A stretch of DNA of 64,000 nucleotides from Cryptomeria japonica. Taxonomy: Eukaryota; Streptophyta; Pinopsida; Cupressales; Cupressaceae. The stretch lies in contig NC_081413.1 in NCBI RefSeq assembly GCF_030272615.1, forward strand, positions 333,288,302 through 333,352,301, read 5' to 3'. Under the pieces are notes generated by a model. The model was not told the origin of the DNA, ran no database searches, and saw nothing but the letters and a program-made list of their open reading frames with translations. Position numbers and translations under genes: made by a program. Of this stretch, positions 11,977-22,125 are shown piece by piece; the stretch's first letter is position 1; every line of letters begins with the position of its first letter.

Positions 11977-13103
11977 TTTCTTTGAATTAATGTGCGAGCA
12001 ACACATTGGTTCAAAGAATGTGTGATGTCTAGGAGATACCAGTTCTGAACTTGAATGATCACGAACTAGATGAAAGCGAGGTGTTTAGCTTGATTTGAAG
12101 CGACAAAGCTGAATGAAGTTTGATTAAAGCGATACCATTCCCGAAATTGATTGAACTGAGGAACGATAGAAACAAAAGATACCAAACTTGAACTTGATTG
12201 ATCAAGAAGCAGATCTTATTGATCTAGAACTTGATTGAACTTAGATGCAGTGAGTGATGATAAAAATCAATCTTGAACTTGAATGATCAAGATACGATGA
12301 AGATAAACTATTCATCTTGATCAAGAAACAAATACTGAACACCTGCTTAGATTGAGTGTGATAAAAAATACCCTTTAAGCTTTTGATTAAGTCTAAACGA
12401 ATAATCAGCTTGATTTGAAGCGATGAAACTGATTAACGTTAAGAGACTAATTCAAATGAAAGACAAATATCAGTTTGATTTGAAGTGATGAAACTTATAT
12501 GCCCCTAGCGATTGATTCAATTCAGATGATCGAGAAATATCAACTTGACGTGAAGCGATGAAGCTGAGATGTCCCTTAGCAATGATAATTGATTTTCTTT
12601 AGTTAAAAAAAAATATTTTGCTCAACTTTTGATGAAGATTTAAAAATTTTCTCGACTTGTGAGATATGATGTCATAAGGTCATGAGTATGCCCCCTCAGG
12701 AACAAAATCGAAAGATAACGAGGGATTGATGATAGGAAATTGTCGACGATGAATAAGTTATTTGAGCACAAATTGATTCTGAGGAATATTTGAAAAATTC
12801 AATGTTGATTGATGAGTTAAGCGCAGAGTTAATCGTAAAGTTGATATGTAGAATTGAAATGGGTATTCAACATTGAAATTGAACACAATTGGAAGAAAAA
12901 TGAACATTTGATGAAAAGAGTGCTAAGTGGTCAAAATTGTGAAATTGACTAGCAAAATGATCTCTAATTTTGATTTCGATCCCAAAAATGGAATCATAAC
13001 GGGCAAATTAGCTAAGGGTACAATTTTCATGTCCATCGGAGCAAGTTGAAAAATTAGGTTTTTAGCTATATATGGGACAAAAGTGTCATTTTCAAAACAT
13101 TTT
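11977..13103 (-). other. T3 3' untranslated region with degenerate ~65-bp repeats
   Basis: No coding frame was found. A unit containing CTTGATTTGAAGCGATGAA recurs around 12091, 12406, 12471 and 12541; the last three form a tandem run of about 65-70 bp. The final bases (13067-13073, TATATAT) are a plus-strand TATA-like box discussed with the antisense frame. Confidence 0.55.
13067..13073 (+). promoter_or_regulatory. Candidate TATA box for the T3 antisense PMD frame
   Basis: CTATATATGG lies 31 bases before the T4 insertion point. With T4 removed it would sit about 80 bases upstream of the ATG at 19745, placing a start site close to the insertion point. This is inferred from position only; no expression evidence exists here. 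Confidence 0.35.
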
Positions 13104-13915
13104 TGTTAGGAAACTTACAAATACTGAGAGGGGGGGTGAATCAGTATCTAACCAGTAATTAGAATTTCTCAACTTAAAACATGTAGAACATATTGCAACA
13201 GTGTACCGGTATGCAAGAAATAATGCAATAAACAGAAATGAAAGAAACCACATGAAAATCACACCATAACACAATGATTTAACGAGGAAACCCAGTGTGA
13301 GAAAAACCTCAGTGGGATTTGTGACCCACAATATTCACTTACTGGCCAATAAGAGAATATTACTTACAATAGGGGCCTGCACATGCAGGAAGGCCAACTA
13401 CCTAGAGCTCACTGCTCAAATGGGAAGTCTCACTGACTTACAATGTGGATTAAACAAAACCAATAACTTGTACTATTTTACAATAGCATCTTCAATGCCA
13501 GATTCAGTACCGGTTCCTGCTTTGTTCTTTACATATACCCCTTACCTATATTTTGCATAATAGGTCTACTTAATCTTTTCTCCTTACTTTTTTGCTTTCA
13601 TCACTTTCTTACTACCTTACAAAATGTCTACAATGATCTCTTTTATATATAAGAGTCATTTTACAATGATATCAAGTCCGCTTACAAAGTTTTTCAAATA
13701 ATAAAAAAAATATGATATATCAAAAATCCTATCGGCCTCTATGCCGATATACTTCCTTTCTCTGTGCCGGTGTTGGTGTCTTGAGTGCTGATGTAGAGTG
13801 TGTTCTTGTGATGCCGGTGTAATGCCTTGCCGGTGACATAGGATTGTAAGGTTGCCATCAATGAAAAAACCTTCAATCACATACAATGTCTCATTGGAGT
13901 GTGCATATGCCAACA
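13104..13915 (-). repeat. T4 3' LTR (left), retains TATA box
   Basis: This 812-bp LTR carries the minus-strand sequence TTATATATAAAAGAG at about 13639-13653. That is a good TATA box, and it lies within a 33-bp stretch missing from the other LTR. ORFs predicted in it also occur in the other copy and are LTR sequence, not genes. Confidence 0.9.
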
Positions 13916-13929
13916 ATATCCCCCTTTGG
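13916..13929 (-). other. T4 polypurine tract
   Basis: The minus strand reads CCAAAGGGGGATAT immediately before the 3' LTR, a typical copia second-strand primer. A second similar tract (CCAAAGGGGGAGTAG on the minus strand) lies at about 14059-14073. Confidence 0.75.
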
Positions 13930-14115
13930 CATTGATGGCAACACTCATGAGAAATTTCAAAATTGTATCCAAAAATGTGAAGTCCAAAAATGTTACCAAA
14001 AATGTGTGCTCCCCCTGAGCATATGATTCCTATGATATTTGAATTTTCTCATACCACTACTCCCCCTTTGGCATCAATGACAAAGGTTGTCAAGATGTCA
14101 GTAGAGTTTGTAGTT

Positions 14116-14937
14116 TCAACCTTGTAACTGGGTAGTTACAATTTGAAATAGATCCGCCAAAATCAAGTTTATACTCTCCATAAACTTTTTACTATCTCTT
14201 ATTGTTGTCTTTGTCCTTTTAGCTATACCAGTGAGATGCTGCAAATGCTCTACCGGTGTTTTCTGTCCCTGTAATATTGCCTCGGATATTTCTTTCCGTA
14301 ATGAAGCTCGATAGTCCAATCTTGGACTCAGTTTTAATCTCAGAAGCTTTTCCTTATTCACTATTCTCTCCTTTTCTCTTTCTAATTTAAGTAATTCTTC
14401 CTCAAAATTTGTTTTCTTCCCCTCAAAAATTGATAATGTATCAGGTGAGTTAACAAAATTATCAGCAAGTTTATTGATTTCATCCTGTACCTTGCTTATT
14501 TTCTTATCTATATCTACAGTCAAAAAGTTTGTCTTACAGGTGTCTTTGTACAGAGTTTTGTACTCTTTCAATAAGTTACACAGTTCTGGTAGAAGTGTGT
14601 CAAAATCTCTGGTACACTTCTTTATTTACTCATCAAAGAATATTTTCTTTTCAATTTCTAATTTATCCTTCAATGCCTCTTCCTTTATTTTCTCAATGTT
14701 TTCTGTGATATATTTACACAAGGTATCAAGTTGTCCTAAAGAATCTTTATTGTCTATATTACAGTTAGGAGCAATTACCTTCAAAATTGGTATGGTGTCA
14801 TCTATTGCCTTATAAGCTTGTGAGTTGCAATCTGTTATCTTTTTAATTAAATCTAATAGTACTTCAGTCACATTAGTTGATTTGTAGCCTGATGATGAGG
14901 AACCTACATTCAGAGTACCGCTGGTGGAAGTAACCAA
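14116..14937 (-). pseudogene. T4 downstream coiled-coil ORF
   Basis: The minus-strand frame runs from 14937 (MVTSTSGTLNVGSSSSGY) to 14116, interrupted by one TAA at about 14624-14626. It is rich in Lys, Glu and Leu with heptad-like runs, for example KISKVQDEINKLADN and EEELLKLEREKERIVNKEK, so a coiled coil is likely. It lies in a different frame, about 160 bases downstream of the long T4 ORF. It could be that protein's C-terminal part separated by a frameshift, or a separate protein. No enzyme motif was seen. Confidence 0.5.
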
Positions 14938-15094
14938 ACTTGCATTGACCTCTGGTAGGTTTGTGTGCTTCTCCAGTTGTTGGTGGGACTGTTTCCTTAT
15001 GAACTTGTTCCTGTTGATGTCCCTGTTCCAGAGCTTTTTGCTATGTTTGTTTCTCTATTTATTGCATTGTCTCAGTCTGAGTCTTAGTTTCTAC

Positions 15095-17383
15095 CTATTT
15101 CTCTTTGACATCTGCCGATTTCTCCTGTGTGTTTTCAGTTTGCTCATCTACTGGAGGCTCACTAGCCATGTCAGTCTTATCAGCTGTATCTTTGTCTACC
15201 ACAATGTTGATCTTTTGAGTGTCAACATCTACTGTGTATAATACTTCAGGATTAGGATTAACATCCTCTATATCCATACTTTCAACTGCCAGTTGATCTT
15301 TTGTAGCTATTGTTGCTACCGATGGAGTAATCAAAGGAGGTGGGGGTAAGTTGTCTTTAACCTTGATACTAGGTGGTCCACCAACTTTACCTTTACCCTT
15401 GTCTCTTTCCTTCTGATAAACCTTTATAGGTTTGTGGCTCATGTATTCTTCTTGTTTTTCTTTTTCCACTAAGAAAATGTCCCATGCATTTTCTGTCTCC
15501 TCAATCACCTCATTAACCCTTCCAACCATTAAAGCAATGTGCCAGTGTGCAGTAGAAAATACTGACCGGTTGGCTTCAGCAATTAAGTCATCAATTTCTC
15601 TAGGTGAGTTTACCGGGTATACAGCAAGTAGCTTTTCTATCTTTATTTTCTTGTCAAGTTCTATTACTACTTGTCTTCTTGCTTCCAATCTCTTAAATAG
15701 TTCATCTGGTACTTCATCTACTACTTCCATCAAAAGTTTCTTATACATATCCATATGTAATATAACATTGTTTTCTACTTGTTCTTTTTCATCAACTGTC
15801 AAAGTGTCATACAGTTTCTCTATATTCTTCAATTTCCCTTCCTCTGTAATTTCATTCAATAGTATGTCAAGAGGAGCCAAGTCCTTATTTGTCCTCTTCT
15901 TCTTCTTGGGTGTCAGTTTCTTCTTCTTTTGTGTAGCCTTTCTTACCGAAGATCTCACTGCTTGTTGTTTTTGTCTTGTCCTCCTAGGTGAGGGTGTGGT
16001 TGCCAGCGAGGGATCTCTTTTCCTTACAACTCTATTGAAAGTTGTAGGCATGTCATTCTCTGAAGATGTGCCTACCGATGATAGGTGAGTTTTAGGTTGT
16101 GGAGCTGCTAACTCATCCTCTGTTATACCAGTTTGTTTCATTACTTTTTCTTTGATTTCCTTTGCTTGCCGGGAACCTCTTTTCACAACTGCCTCAACCT
16201 TTTTCACTCTTTTATGGGATTGTATTTGGATTTCAATAGTTTTTGCACTACCAAATACTTCTTCCTTAGGTTCTTTAGGGGCTTCTAGAAGTGCTTTAGC
16301 ATATGTTTCAATTATATGATCATTTGTTTCGTAGCCCATCTTTGTTACCCAGATTGTCCTAGGAATGACTGCTTCCATCCAGATCTCATCCTTTTTAATT
16401 ACAAAACATATTTCATCCTTATATTTGTTAACAATCTTTTGTGATAATCTAATTCTTTTCTTTATTTTGGCCTTAAGTGCTTGAAAGAAATCATGGATAT
16501 TGTTTTCCTTATCTTCTCCCATATTATTGAATAGTTCAATTGGTTGTTTACCTACCAGTATATCATATCCAAGTTCTTTGTAACCTATACCAGGAACCTG
16601 TTTGGTTATATGCATCAAACATACTAGCAGATTTCCAAACCTGAAAGTTCCCTTCTTGTCCTTCTTAATCTTGCCTAAGTTGTCAATTAATTCATCCTTC
16701 AACCACTCACATATATCAATCTTTGCATTATCTGTGACCATGTCATAAGCACTCTTAATGCACAGACTTGACACTGAATTGAGTCTGTTTGCATGAGTTG
16801 CCTTATATCCCAATATCATGCTGATAAATCTTACATTAGTATCTTTTACATCATTTACTCTTAAGGACCTTTTATCAGATGTGGCACCAGTTAGGTTCAT
16901 AACTAGGTCATTGTAAACCTTCTTGGATTTGTCTGGCCTTTTACTAGTGGTCGGTAACCCTGTGATAGCTTTCACAGCTTCCTTGGTGATTTTGTGAATT
17001 GCATCTAACCAGAAAAATTCACCATGTACCCTGCTTAGGACTATCCTAATCACATCCTTGGGGAATTCAGGAGTGCTAAGGATCTCTGTAAATCCTAGGG
17101 TTTCAATGATCTTATGTTCATCTTTTACATTGTCGAATTCATCACATATGATAGATTTAAACATGGTTTTAATCTCTTCATCTCCTAGTTCCTCAATGTT
17201 GCAGTGAATGTAAATTTTGGGGTCTTCAGCATAAACAACTCCTTTAGGAATTTGAGAAAAAGCACCTAAAGTATCATCTTTCTTTGCTACCTCGGGAACT
17301 AATTGAAATACGGGCCTAGGTCTTTTTACAACTTCAACAATAGTAGGGTTCGCTATATATTCAAGTGCAGAGGTGGATGCCAT
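15095..17383 (-). CDS. T4 long ORF, about 762 residues, unknown function
   Basis: The open frame extends up to 17524. I chose the Met at 17383 (MASTSALEYIANPTIVEVV) because it begins the well-formed protein; the 47 codons upstream look like leader. Residues about 100-330 form a globular region with W-x-D-A-x-H-K-I-T-K-E-A...GLP and a C-E-W-L-K-D-E-L segment. Next come a basic cluster (KKKKKLTPKKKKR, possible nuclear-localisation signal), a coiled region, and an acidic, Pro-containing tail. No protease DSG, RT YxDD or integrase DDE motif is present. It occupies the place of pol after the zinc-knuckle gag-like frame. It has no internal stop, unlike most neighbouring frames, which suggests recent insertion or selection on the protein. 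The 'HKIT..A...I.GLP' stretch loosely recalls transposon-borne plant domains; I do not assign a family. Confidence 0.6.
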   Translation of the reverse strand: MASTSALEYIANPTIVEVVKRPRPVFQLVPEVAKKDDTLGAFSQIPKGVVYAEDPKIYIHCNIEELGDEEIKTMFKSIICDEFDNVKDEHKIIETLGFTEILSTPEFPKDVIRIVLSRVHGEFFWLDAIHKITKEAVKAITGLPTTSKRPDKSKKVYNDLVMNLTGATSDKRSLRVNDVKDTNVRFISMILGYKATHANRLNSVSSLCIKSAYDMVTDNAKIDICEWLKDELIDNLGKIKKDKKGTFRFGNLLVCLMHITKQVPGIGYKELGYDILVGKQPIELFNNMGEDKENNIHDFFQALKAKIKKRIRLSQKIVNKYKDEICFVIKKDEIWMEAVIPRTIWVTKMGYETNDHIIETYAKALLEAPKEPKEEVFGSAKTIEIQIQSHKRVKKVEAVVKRGSRQAKEIKEKVMKQTGITEDELAAPQPKTHLSSVGTSSENDMPTTFNRVVRKRDPSLATTPSPRRTRQKQQAVRSSVRKATQKKKKLTPKKKKRTNKDLAPLDILLNEITEEGKLKNIEKLYDTLTVDEKEQVENNVILHMDMYKKLLMEVVDEVPDELFKRLEARRQVVIELDKKIKIEKLLAVYPVNSPREIDDLIAEANRSVFSTAHWHIALMVGRVNEVIEETENAWDIFLVEKEKQEEYMSHKPIKVYQKERDKGKGKVGGPPSIKVKDNLPPPPLITPSVATIATKDQLAVESMDIEDVNPNPEVLYTVDVDTQKINIVVDKDTADKTDMASEPPVDEQTENTQEKSADVKEK

Positions 17384-17729
17384 GATAAAATACCTTTTAC
17401 TACCTTTAGGATGGATGATTGCTTGAAGTGTTCTTGCCTCTTGCTCGAAATGCCTTAGCTCGGAATCTTCACGCTCTTCGTAGGTTTGAAATCTTGGTGA
17501 AATGAAATGGAGCCAAAACCTCAAATTTATAGTGTTAATTTGACCTCTACCACATTAAATGCATGCCAGTTAAGTATTCACTTAACATTGTCAGCCGGTA
17601 ATAAAGTAATTTCAAACTTCTCATCTCTAACCGAGGGAATAATAGGACATGTGTCATTAGATTGCCAAACCCTCAAGGAAACTTTCTTCAATTCAATGAA
17701 GAACTTCTTTCCAGTGGAGCATCACTCTG

Positions 17730-18844
17730 TCATGCCAGTGAAGCATCACTCTGTCCTACCGGTGAAGTATTGACTAGTTCTATCGGTGGAGGAGTATTCC
17801 CAATATTTAGATCAGCTTTTCTAATCCATTGTTTTGAGAATTCTTGCTTAACCTCTTCAACTTTTTCTTTACCTTTCAAGCTAGAGCTTTTGTTGTCTAC
17901 CGGTGATCCTTTACTTCTACAGAATTTTGCAATATGCCCAATCTTGTTACATGCATAACAAGTTACATTATTCTTCTGAATAGCTTTCCCATAACCTATG
18001 CCAGTTTGTGTTCTGCATTGATTAGATAAATGTCCAAATCTTCCACAAACATAACATCTCACATTCATTCTGCAATTCTCAGAATTGTGACCAACTTTGT
18101 TGCATTCAGAACATTGACTGGTGGGTGTGTTGATATTCTGATAATTTCTAGATCTACATTAATTTTCTCTATGACCATACTTATTATAGTTAATGCATTT
18201 TCCATTGAATTTATAAGCATTAGGTTGCCTTACCGGTTTGCTATGATCTTATGTGTTTGCAGTACCGGAGCTTTCACCAACTTCAAAGCTAATTCCAGAA
18301 GTGTCACCTTTAGGTTTTTGATTCTTCAGCAAGGTGCCAAGTTCCTTTGAGCTTTTCTTGAAATTCTCTTTATGTTGATTTGCAGTTTCTAGTTCTCTTT
18401 CTAAGACTTCTTTTTGTCTCATCAATTCATTTGAGTCATTTTGAGTGTCATCAGATCTATCTTTAATAGATCATTTTCATAGCTAAGTCTTGTGTTCTCA
18501 TTTTCTACATCACTTAGTCTTCTGGTCAATTCTTCTTCATTCTTCTTCCTATCTTCAATCTCTTTACAAAATCTCATAGTCATATCCTGCATCTCATTCT
18601 TTGTAGTTATGTTCTCCAGTTTCAGCTTACTTAACATATCATTAAGTGATTCCTTCTCATCATTCTCATTTTGCATCTTTTCACAAAGTTCTCTTCTCTT
18701 ATTTCTTGCAATAGTAATATTCTCTTGAAGTGCCTGAATGATATCCTGAGCTGCTTTTAGATCATCTTCTAGTTTGATATTTTTCAATTTTTCTGCATCA
18801 TAGTCTGAGAGAGCTACTTCAAGTTGCTTCATCAAATTTTCCAT
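17730..18844 (-). pseudogene. T4 gag-like protein: coiled coil plus four zinc knuckles
   Basis: The frame starts at the Met at 18844 (MENLMKQLEVALSDYDAEKL) and forms a long Leu/Glu/Lys/Asn coiled coil. A frameshift near 18440 and two stops separate it from the C-terminal half (to 17730). There, CCHC knuckles can be read in series: a degenerate first one near 18195, CSECNKVGHNSENC near 18100, CYVCGRFGHLSNQC near 18050 and CYACNKIGHIAKFC near 17955. This matches the nucleic-acid-binding half of copia Gag, with the capsid part apparently replaced by coiled coil. It would package RNA. Function in the present copy is doubtful. Confidence 0.7.
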
Positions 18845-18900
18845 CTTTACCGGTGTCAAGATCTTCCTCAAGCTATTAGGCTCTTGAAAATAGAGGACCA

Positions 18901-18913
18901 GGCTTTGATACCA
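18901..18913 (-). other. T4 primer-binding site (initiator Met tRNA type)
   Basis: The minus strand reads TGGTATCAAAGCC, two bases downstream of the LTR end ...CCTAACA at 18916. Confidence 0.85.
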
Positions 18914-18915
18914 AT

Positions 18916-19696
18916 TGTTAGGAAACTTACAGATACTGAGAGGGGGGGGTGAATCAGTATCTAACTGGTAATTAGAATTTCTCAACTTAAAACATGCAGA
19001 ACAGATTGCAACAGTGTACCGGTATGCAAGAAATAATGCAATAAATAGAAATGAAAGAAACCACATGAAAATCACACCATAACACAATGATTTAATGAGG
19101 AAACCTAGTGTGGGAAAAACCTCAGTGGGATTTGTGACCCACAATATTCACTTACTGGCCAATAAGAGAATATTACTTACAATAGGGGCCTACACATGCA
19201 GGAAGGCCAACTGCCTAGAGCTCACTGCTCAAATGGGAAGTCTCACTGACTTACAATATGGATTAAACAAATCCAATAACTTGTACTATTTTACAATAGC
19301 ATCTTCAATGCTAGATTCAGTACCGGTTCCTGCTCTGTTCTTTACATATAGCCCTTAACCTATATTTCGCATAATAGGTCTTCTTAATCTTTTCTCCTTA
19401 CTTTTTCACTTTCATCACTTTCTTACTACCTTACAAAATGTCTACAATGATATCAAGTCGGCTTACAAAGTTTTTCAAATAATAAACAAAATATGATATA
19501 TCAAAAATCATGTCGGCCTTTGTGCCGATATACTTTCTTTCTCTATGTCGGTGTCGGTGTCCTGAGTGCCGATGTAGAGTGTGTTCTTGTGATGCCGGTG
19601 TAATGCCTTGCTGGTGACATAGGATTATAAGGTTGCCATCAATGACAAAACCTTCAATCACATACAATGTCTCATTGGAGTGTGCATATGCCAACA
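18916..19696 (-). repeat. T4 5' LTR (right), lacks the TATA region
   Basis: This 781-bp LTR aligns with 13104-13915. It lacks 33 bp between two ACAATGAT direct repeats; the remaining copy is at about 19444-19451. The missing segment holds the TATA box. The 5' LTR normally drives transcription, so this copy is probably weak or silent from its own promoter. Confidence 0.9.
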
Positions 19697-19701
19697 ATTT
19701 T
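19697..19701. repeat. T4 target-site duplication, right copy (ATTTT)
   Basis: ATTTT follows the LTR end CCAACA and is identical to 13099-13103 in front of the left LTR. Confidence 0.85.
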
Positions 19702-19744
19702 AACCCTCCAAGTTTGAAAATTCAAAAAGCCTTCTGTGAAGAAA

Positions 19745-22125
19745 ATGGTGGTCCCTACTCATGAGCATCGATTCAAGCACCAAAGACGTCATAATCAACC
19801 CCAAAACTATGAGCCAATGGTAATTGATCTATCTTAAGCCTCTTTATGTTTTCAATTTTGAATTTTTTTGCTCATTTTTCAAGTTTTTCACATGTGTGGG
19901 GTTGGGTTTCACGTTTTATTGTGCGAGACAGGATTCTATCTCGTACGAGTAACTGGTAAATTTTCTTTTGTTGTTTAGGGTTATTAGAATTGTCGTTCGA
20001 GATGCACCCTTGTATCGTATGACTGGTTTGTTAAAAGACCATTTTGTCATGCAGAGTCCAATAATTTGTCATTTGGGGTTATTTTATCGTACGATAGCTA
20101 TTCTTGACTCGTACGAGATTCCACTTCTTTGTGTTTTGTCGTTGGAGAGACAGTGAGCATTTTTTAAGGTCTAAACATGAAATTTTGATTTTGCATTTGA
20201 CTTAGTTGGATTTGCGTGATGTTTTACTTCTCTTGTAGGCTCATTTGGAATGTTTTATGATGCTTCATTGTTGGGTTTTTGCAGGTTCATTTACCTCTTG
20301 TGCTCTTTAGATGCGTTTATCCTCCTACTATGGCATTAGTTCAACATTTATTTGAGGTTGAGCGAGCTCATATTGACTTGTGCGGCATGAATCATCTATT
20401 GAGATTACCTAATATCCGTGTGAAATATGGAATGCTCATGACATTGGTAGAACGTTTCCATTTAGAGCATAACATGTTTCATCTACTAGTGGGGGAGTTG
20501 ACTATCACTCCCAAGGATGTATATAGAATCCTCCATATCTCTTTTGCTGGGGATAAGGTGGATTATGATTTAGGGTACCTTCTAGGATTATAGGCGGTGA
20601 GGCATGTCTTCAGTGATCCTGACATTTTGACTCGTTCCATTAGTTGGGACATATTGATGAGCAGGTACAATGAGGAGTTTCCTCTTGCATGTGTTCTAGC
20701 AGGATTCATTGGTTGTTTTCTGATGCTAGATAGAGGGCAGCAAGGTTTCTAGTGCAGATGGGGTCGGATGCTAGAGAGATTGATAGAGACCCCTCAGAGA
20801 CTTGGCTGGGGTTCATGTTTATTGGCCCACATGTATCGAGAGATGCATGAGATGGTGTATAGAGATGGTCAGAGCATGGCCACTAGTGTATATATTTTGC
20901 AGGTGTGGGCTTGGGAGCACCTTCCCGTTTGTCGGCCCATAGAAAATGACAGTAGAGAGCTCGAGCAACCGATTATATATAGGTATGTCAGTTATATTAC
21001 GTAGCCCCATCTGGGCAAGACAAATTTTTGGAGACGATTGCTAGATGACCTGATAGACATTGTATGGAGACCATACAGAGGTTTAGAGCCTTGGGATGAC
21101 TGGCAACTAGTCCGTGGGGACCTTTTTGTCACACATCCTCTTATTGGGAGATCACAAACCATTGTGGAGTGGTTCATTGTATCACTGGTGATGAGGCAGT
21201 ATGGCTAGTCTTAGGGGATCTCGCAGGAGTTTACAGCATATGTGTGTTACGCAGATGAGGAGAGACAGGGATGGTCTCCACAGTTGTCCTATGCTTTGGC
21301 GATGTAGGAGCTGACTAGTTTACATCGCCTGAGGTGGGATTATATGGATGATGTGGCAGATGTAGGGGTATCGCCCTAGTATAGAGATTGGTTTCAGCAA
21401 CATCCATTCCCTCGATTCACAGATCCAATAGAGCAGGCTCCTCATATTGAGGATGTTGAGGATGATGCCCTCACACCGACATAGGGATAGGGACAGGGCC
21501 ACAGGTAGGGATAGGCACAAAGAGTTGAGGCTCCATGGTGGAGTGGTGGTGATCCTGGTGCAAGCAGCAGTAGGGTTCCAGCTGAGGGTGGACAATAGAG
21601 GGGTGAGGGTGGATCCCTAGGGCATGTAGGAGTGAGATTGGGTGGGACTGAGGAGGAGCAAACAGCTCTGAGATAGGTCCGACAGCGGCAAGATGAGCAG
21701 GGTGGAGCTACAGGTGGAGATGGGGGTGGGGAGCCTGTGAGAGAGCAGGGGACTGACGCAGGGCAGTCGATGAGAGAACGTCTTGTAGAGCTGCAGTCAC
21801 AGTTGATAGTGGCTCAGACTCAGCTAGCGGAGTGAGATCAACAGCTTATCAAGGTGAGGGCTAAGCGTGATCACCTGATTGCATCATTGAGAGCAGAGTC
21901 TAGAGAAGAGATAGAGGCTTTACGATAGGAGGTCCTTCTCCAGAGTAGTAGGGTAGCCTACTATGTGGCAGCACATAGTGTCACAGTTCCTGTTGCACAG
22001 TAGGTGATACCCTACTCACAATATATGGCATGATCAGAGGGAGCTCGGGCATCTCGTCTTGATCCTAGGCATTAGACTCCTCCTCCTCCACTAGGCGATG
22101 AGGGAGAGGGTGCTAGCTAGATTAT
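19745..22125 (+). pseudogene. T3 antisense ORF encoding a plant mobile domain (PMD) protein
   Basis: This frame lies on the strand opposite to T3 gag-pol, between integrase and the 3' LTR. A 25-codon exon (19745-19819, MVVPTHEHRFKHQRRHN...) ends at ATG/GTAATT. A pyrimidine-rich acceptor ...TTTTTGCAG/G at 20284 leads in frame to the main exon. There, residues ...FHLLVGELTITPKDVYRILH match the PMD 'GE-ltiT..DV..IL' motif. A later segment, GWGSCLLAHMYREMHE...VYILQVWAWEHLPVCRPI, matches the PMD 'wGsavLA.LYRel...LQlWawErlp..rP' region. The frame stays readable to about 22125 with a Gly/Glu/Gln-rich tail and a coiled coil near 21780-21950. It is interrupted by about 17 TAG, 2 TGA and no TAA codons. 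PMD proteins occur in plants as MAIN/MAIL silencing factors and in transposons. The role in T3 is unknown. Confidence 0.75.

Larger units (their letters stand above)
13104..19696 (-). mobile_element. T4: non-autonomous copia-type LTR retrotransposon with a long novel ORF
   Basis: LTRs at 13104-13915 and 18916-19696 have TGTTAGG...CCAACA ends and are flanked by ATTTT (13099-13103 and 19697-19701). An initiator-Met PBS (18901-18913) and a polypurine tract (13916-13929) both read on the minus strand. The interior encodes a coiled-coil plus zinc-knuckle gag-like protein, a long ORF of unknown function and a coiled-coil ORF, but no protease, integrase, RT or RNase H. T4 therefore depends on enzymes supplied in trans. 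It sits within T3. Confidence 0.92.

Noticed and set aside
15432-16088. 218-codon plus-strand ORF
   Set aside because: It is the complement of the long T4 ORF; its Ser/Phe-rich translation is a shadow.
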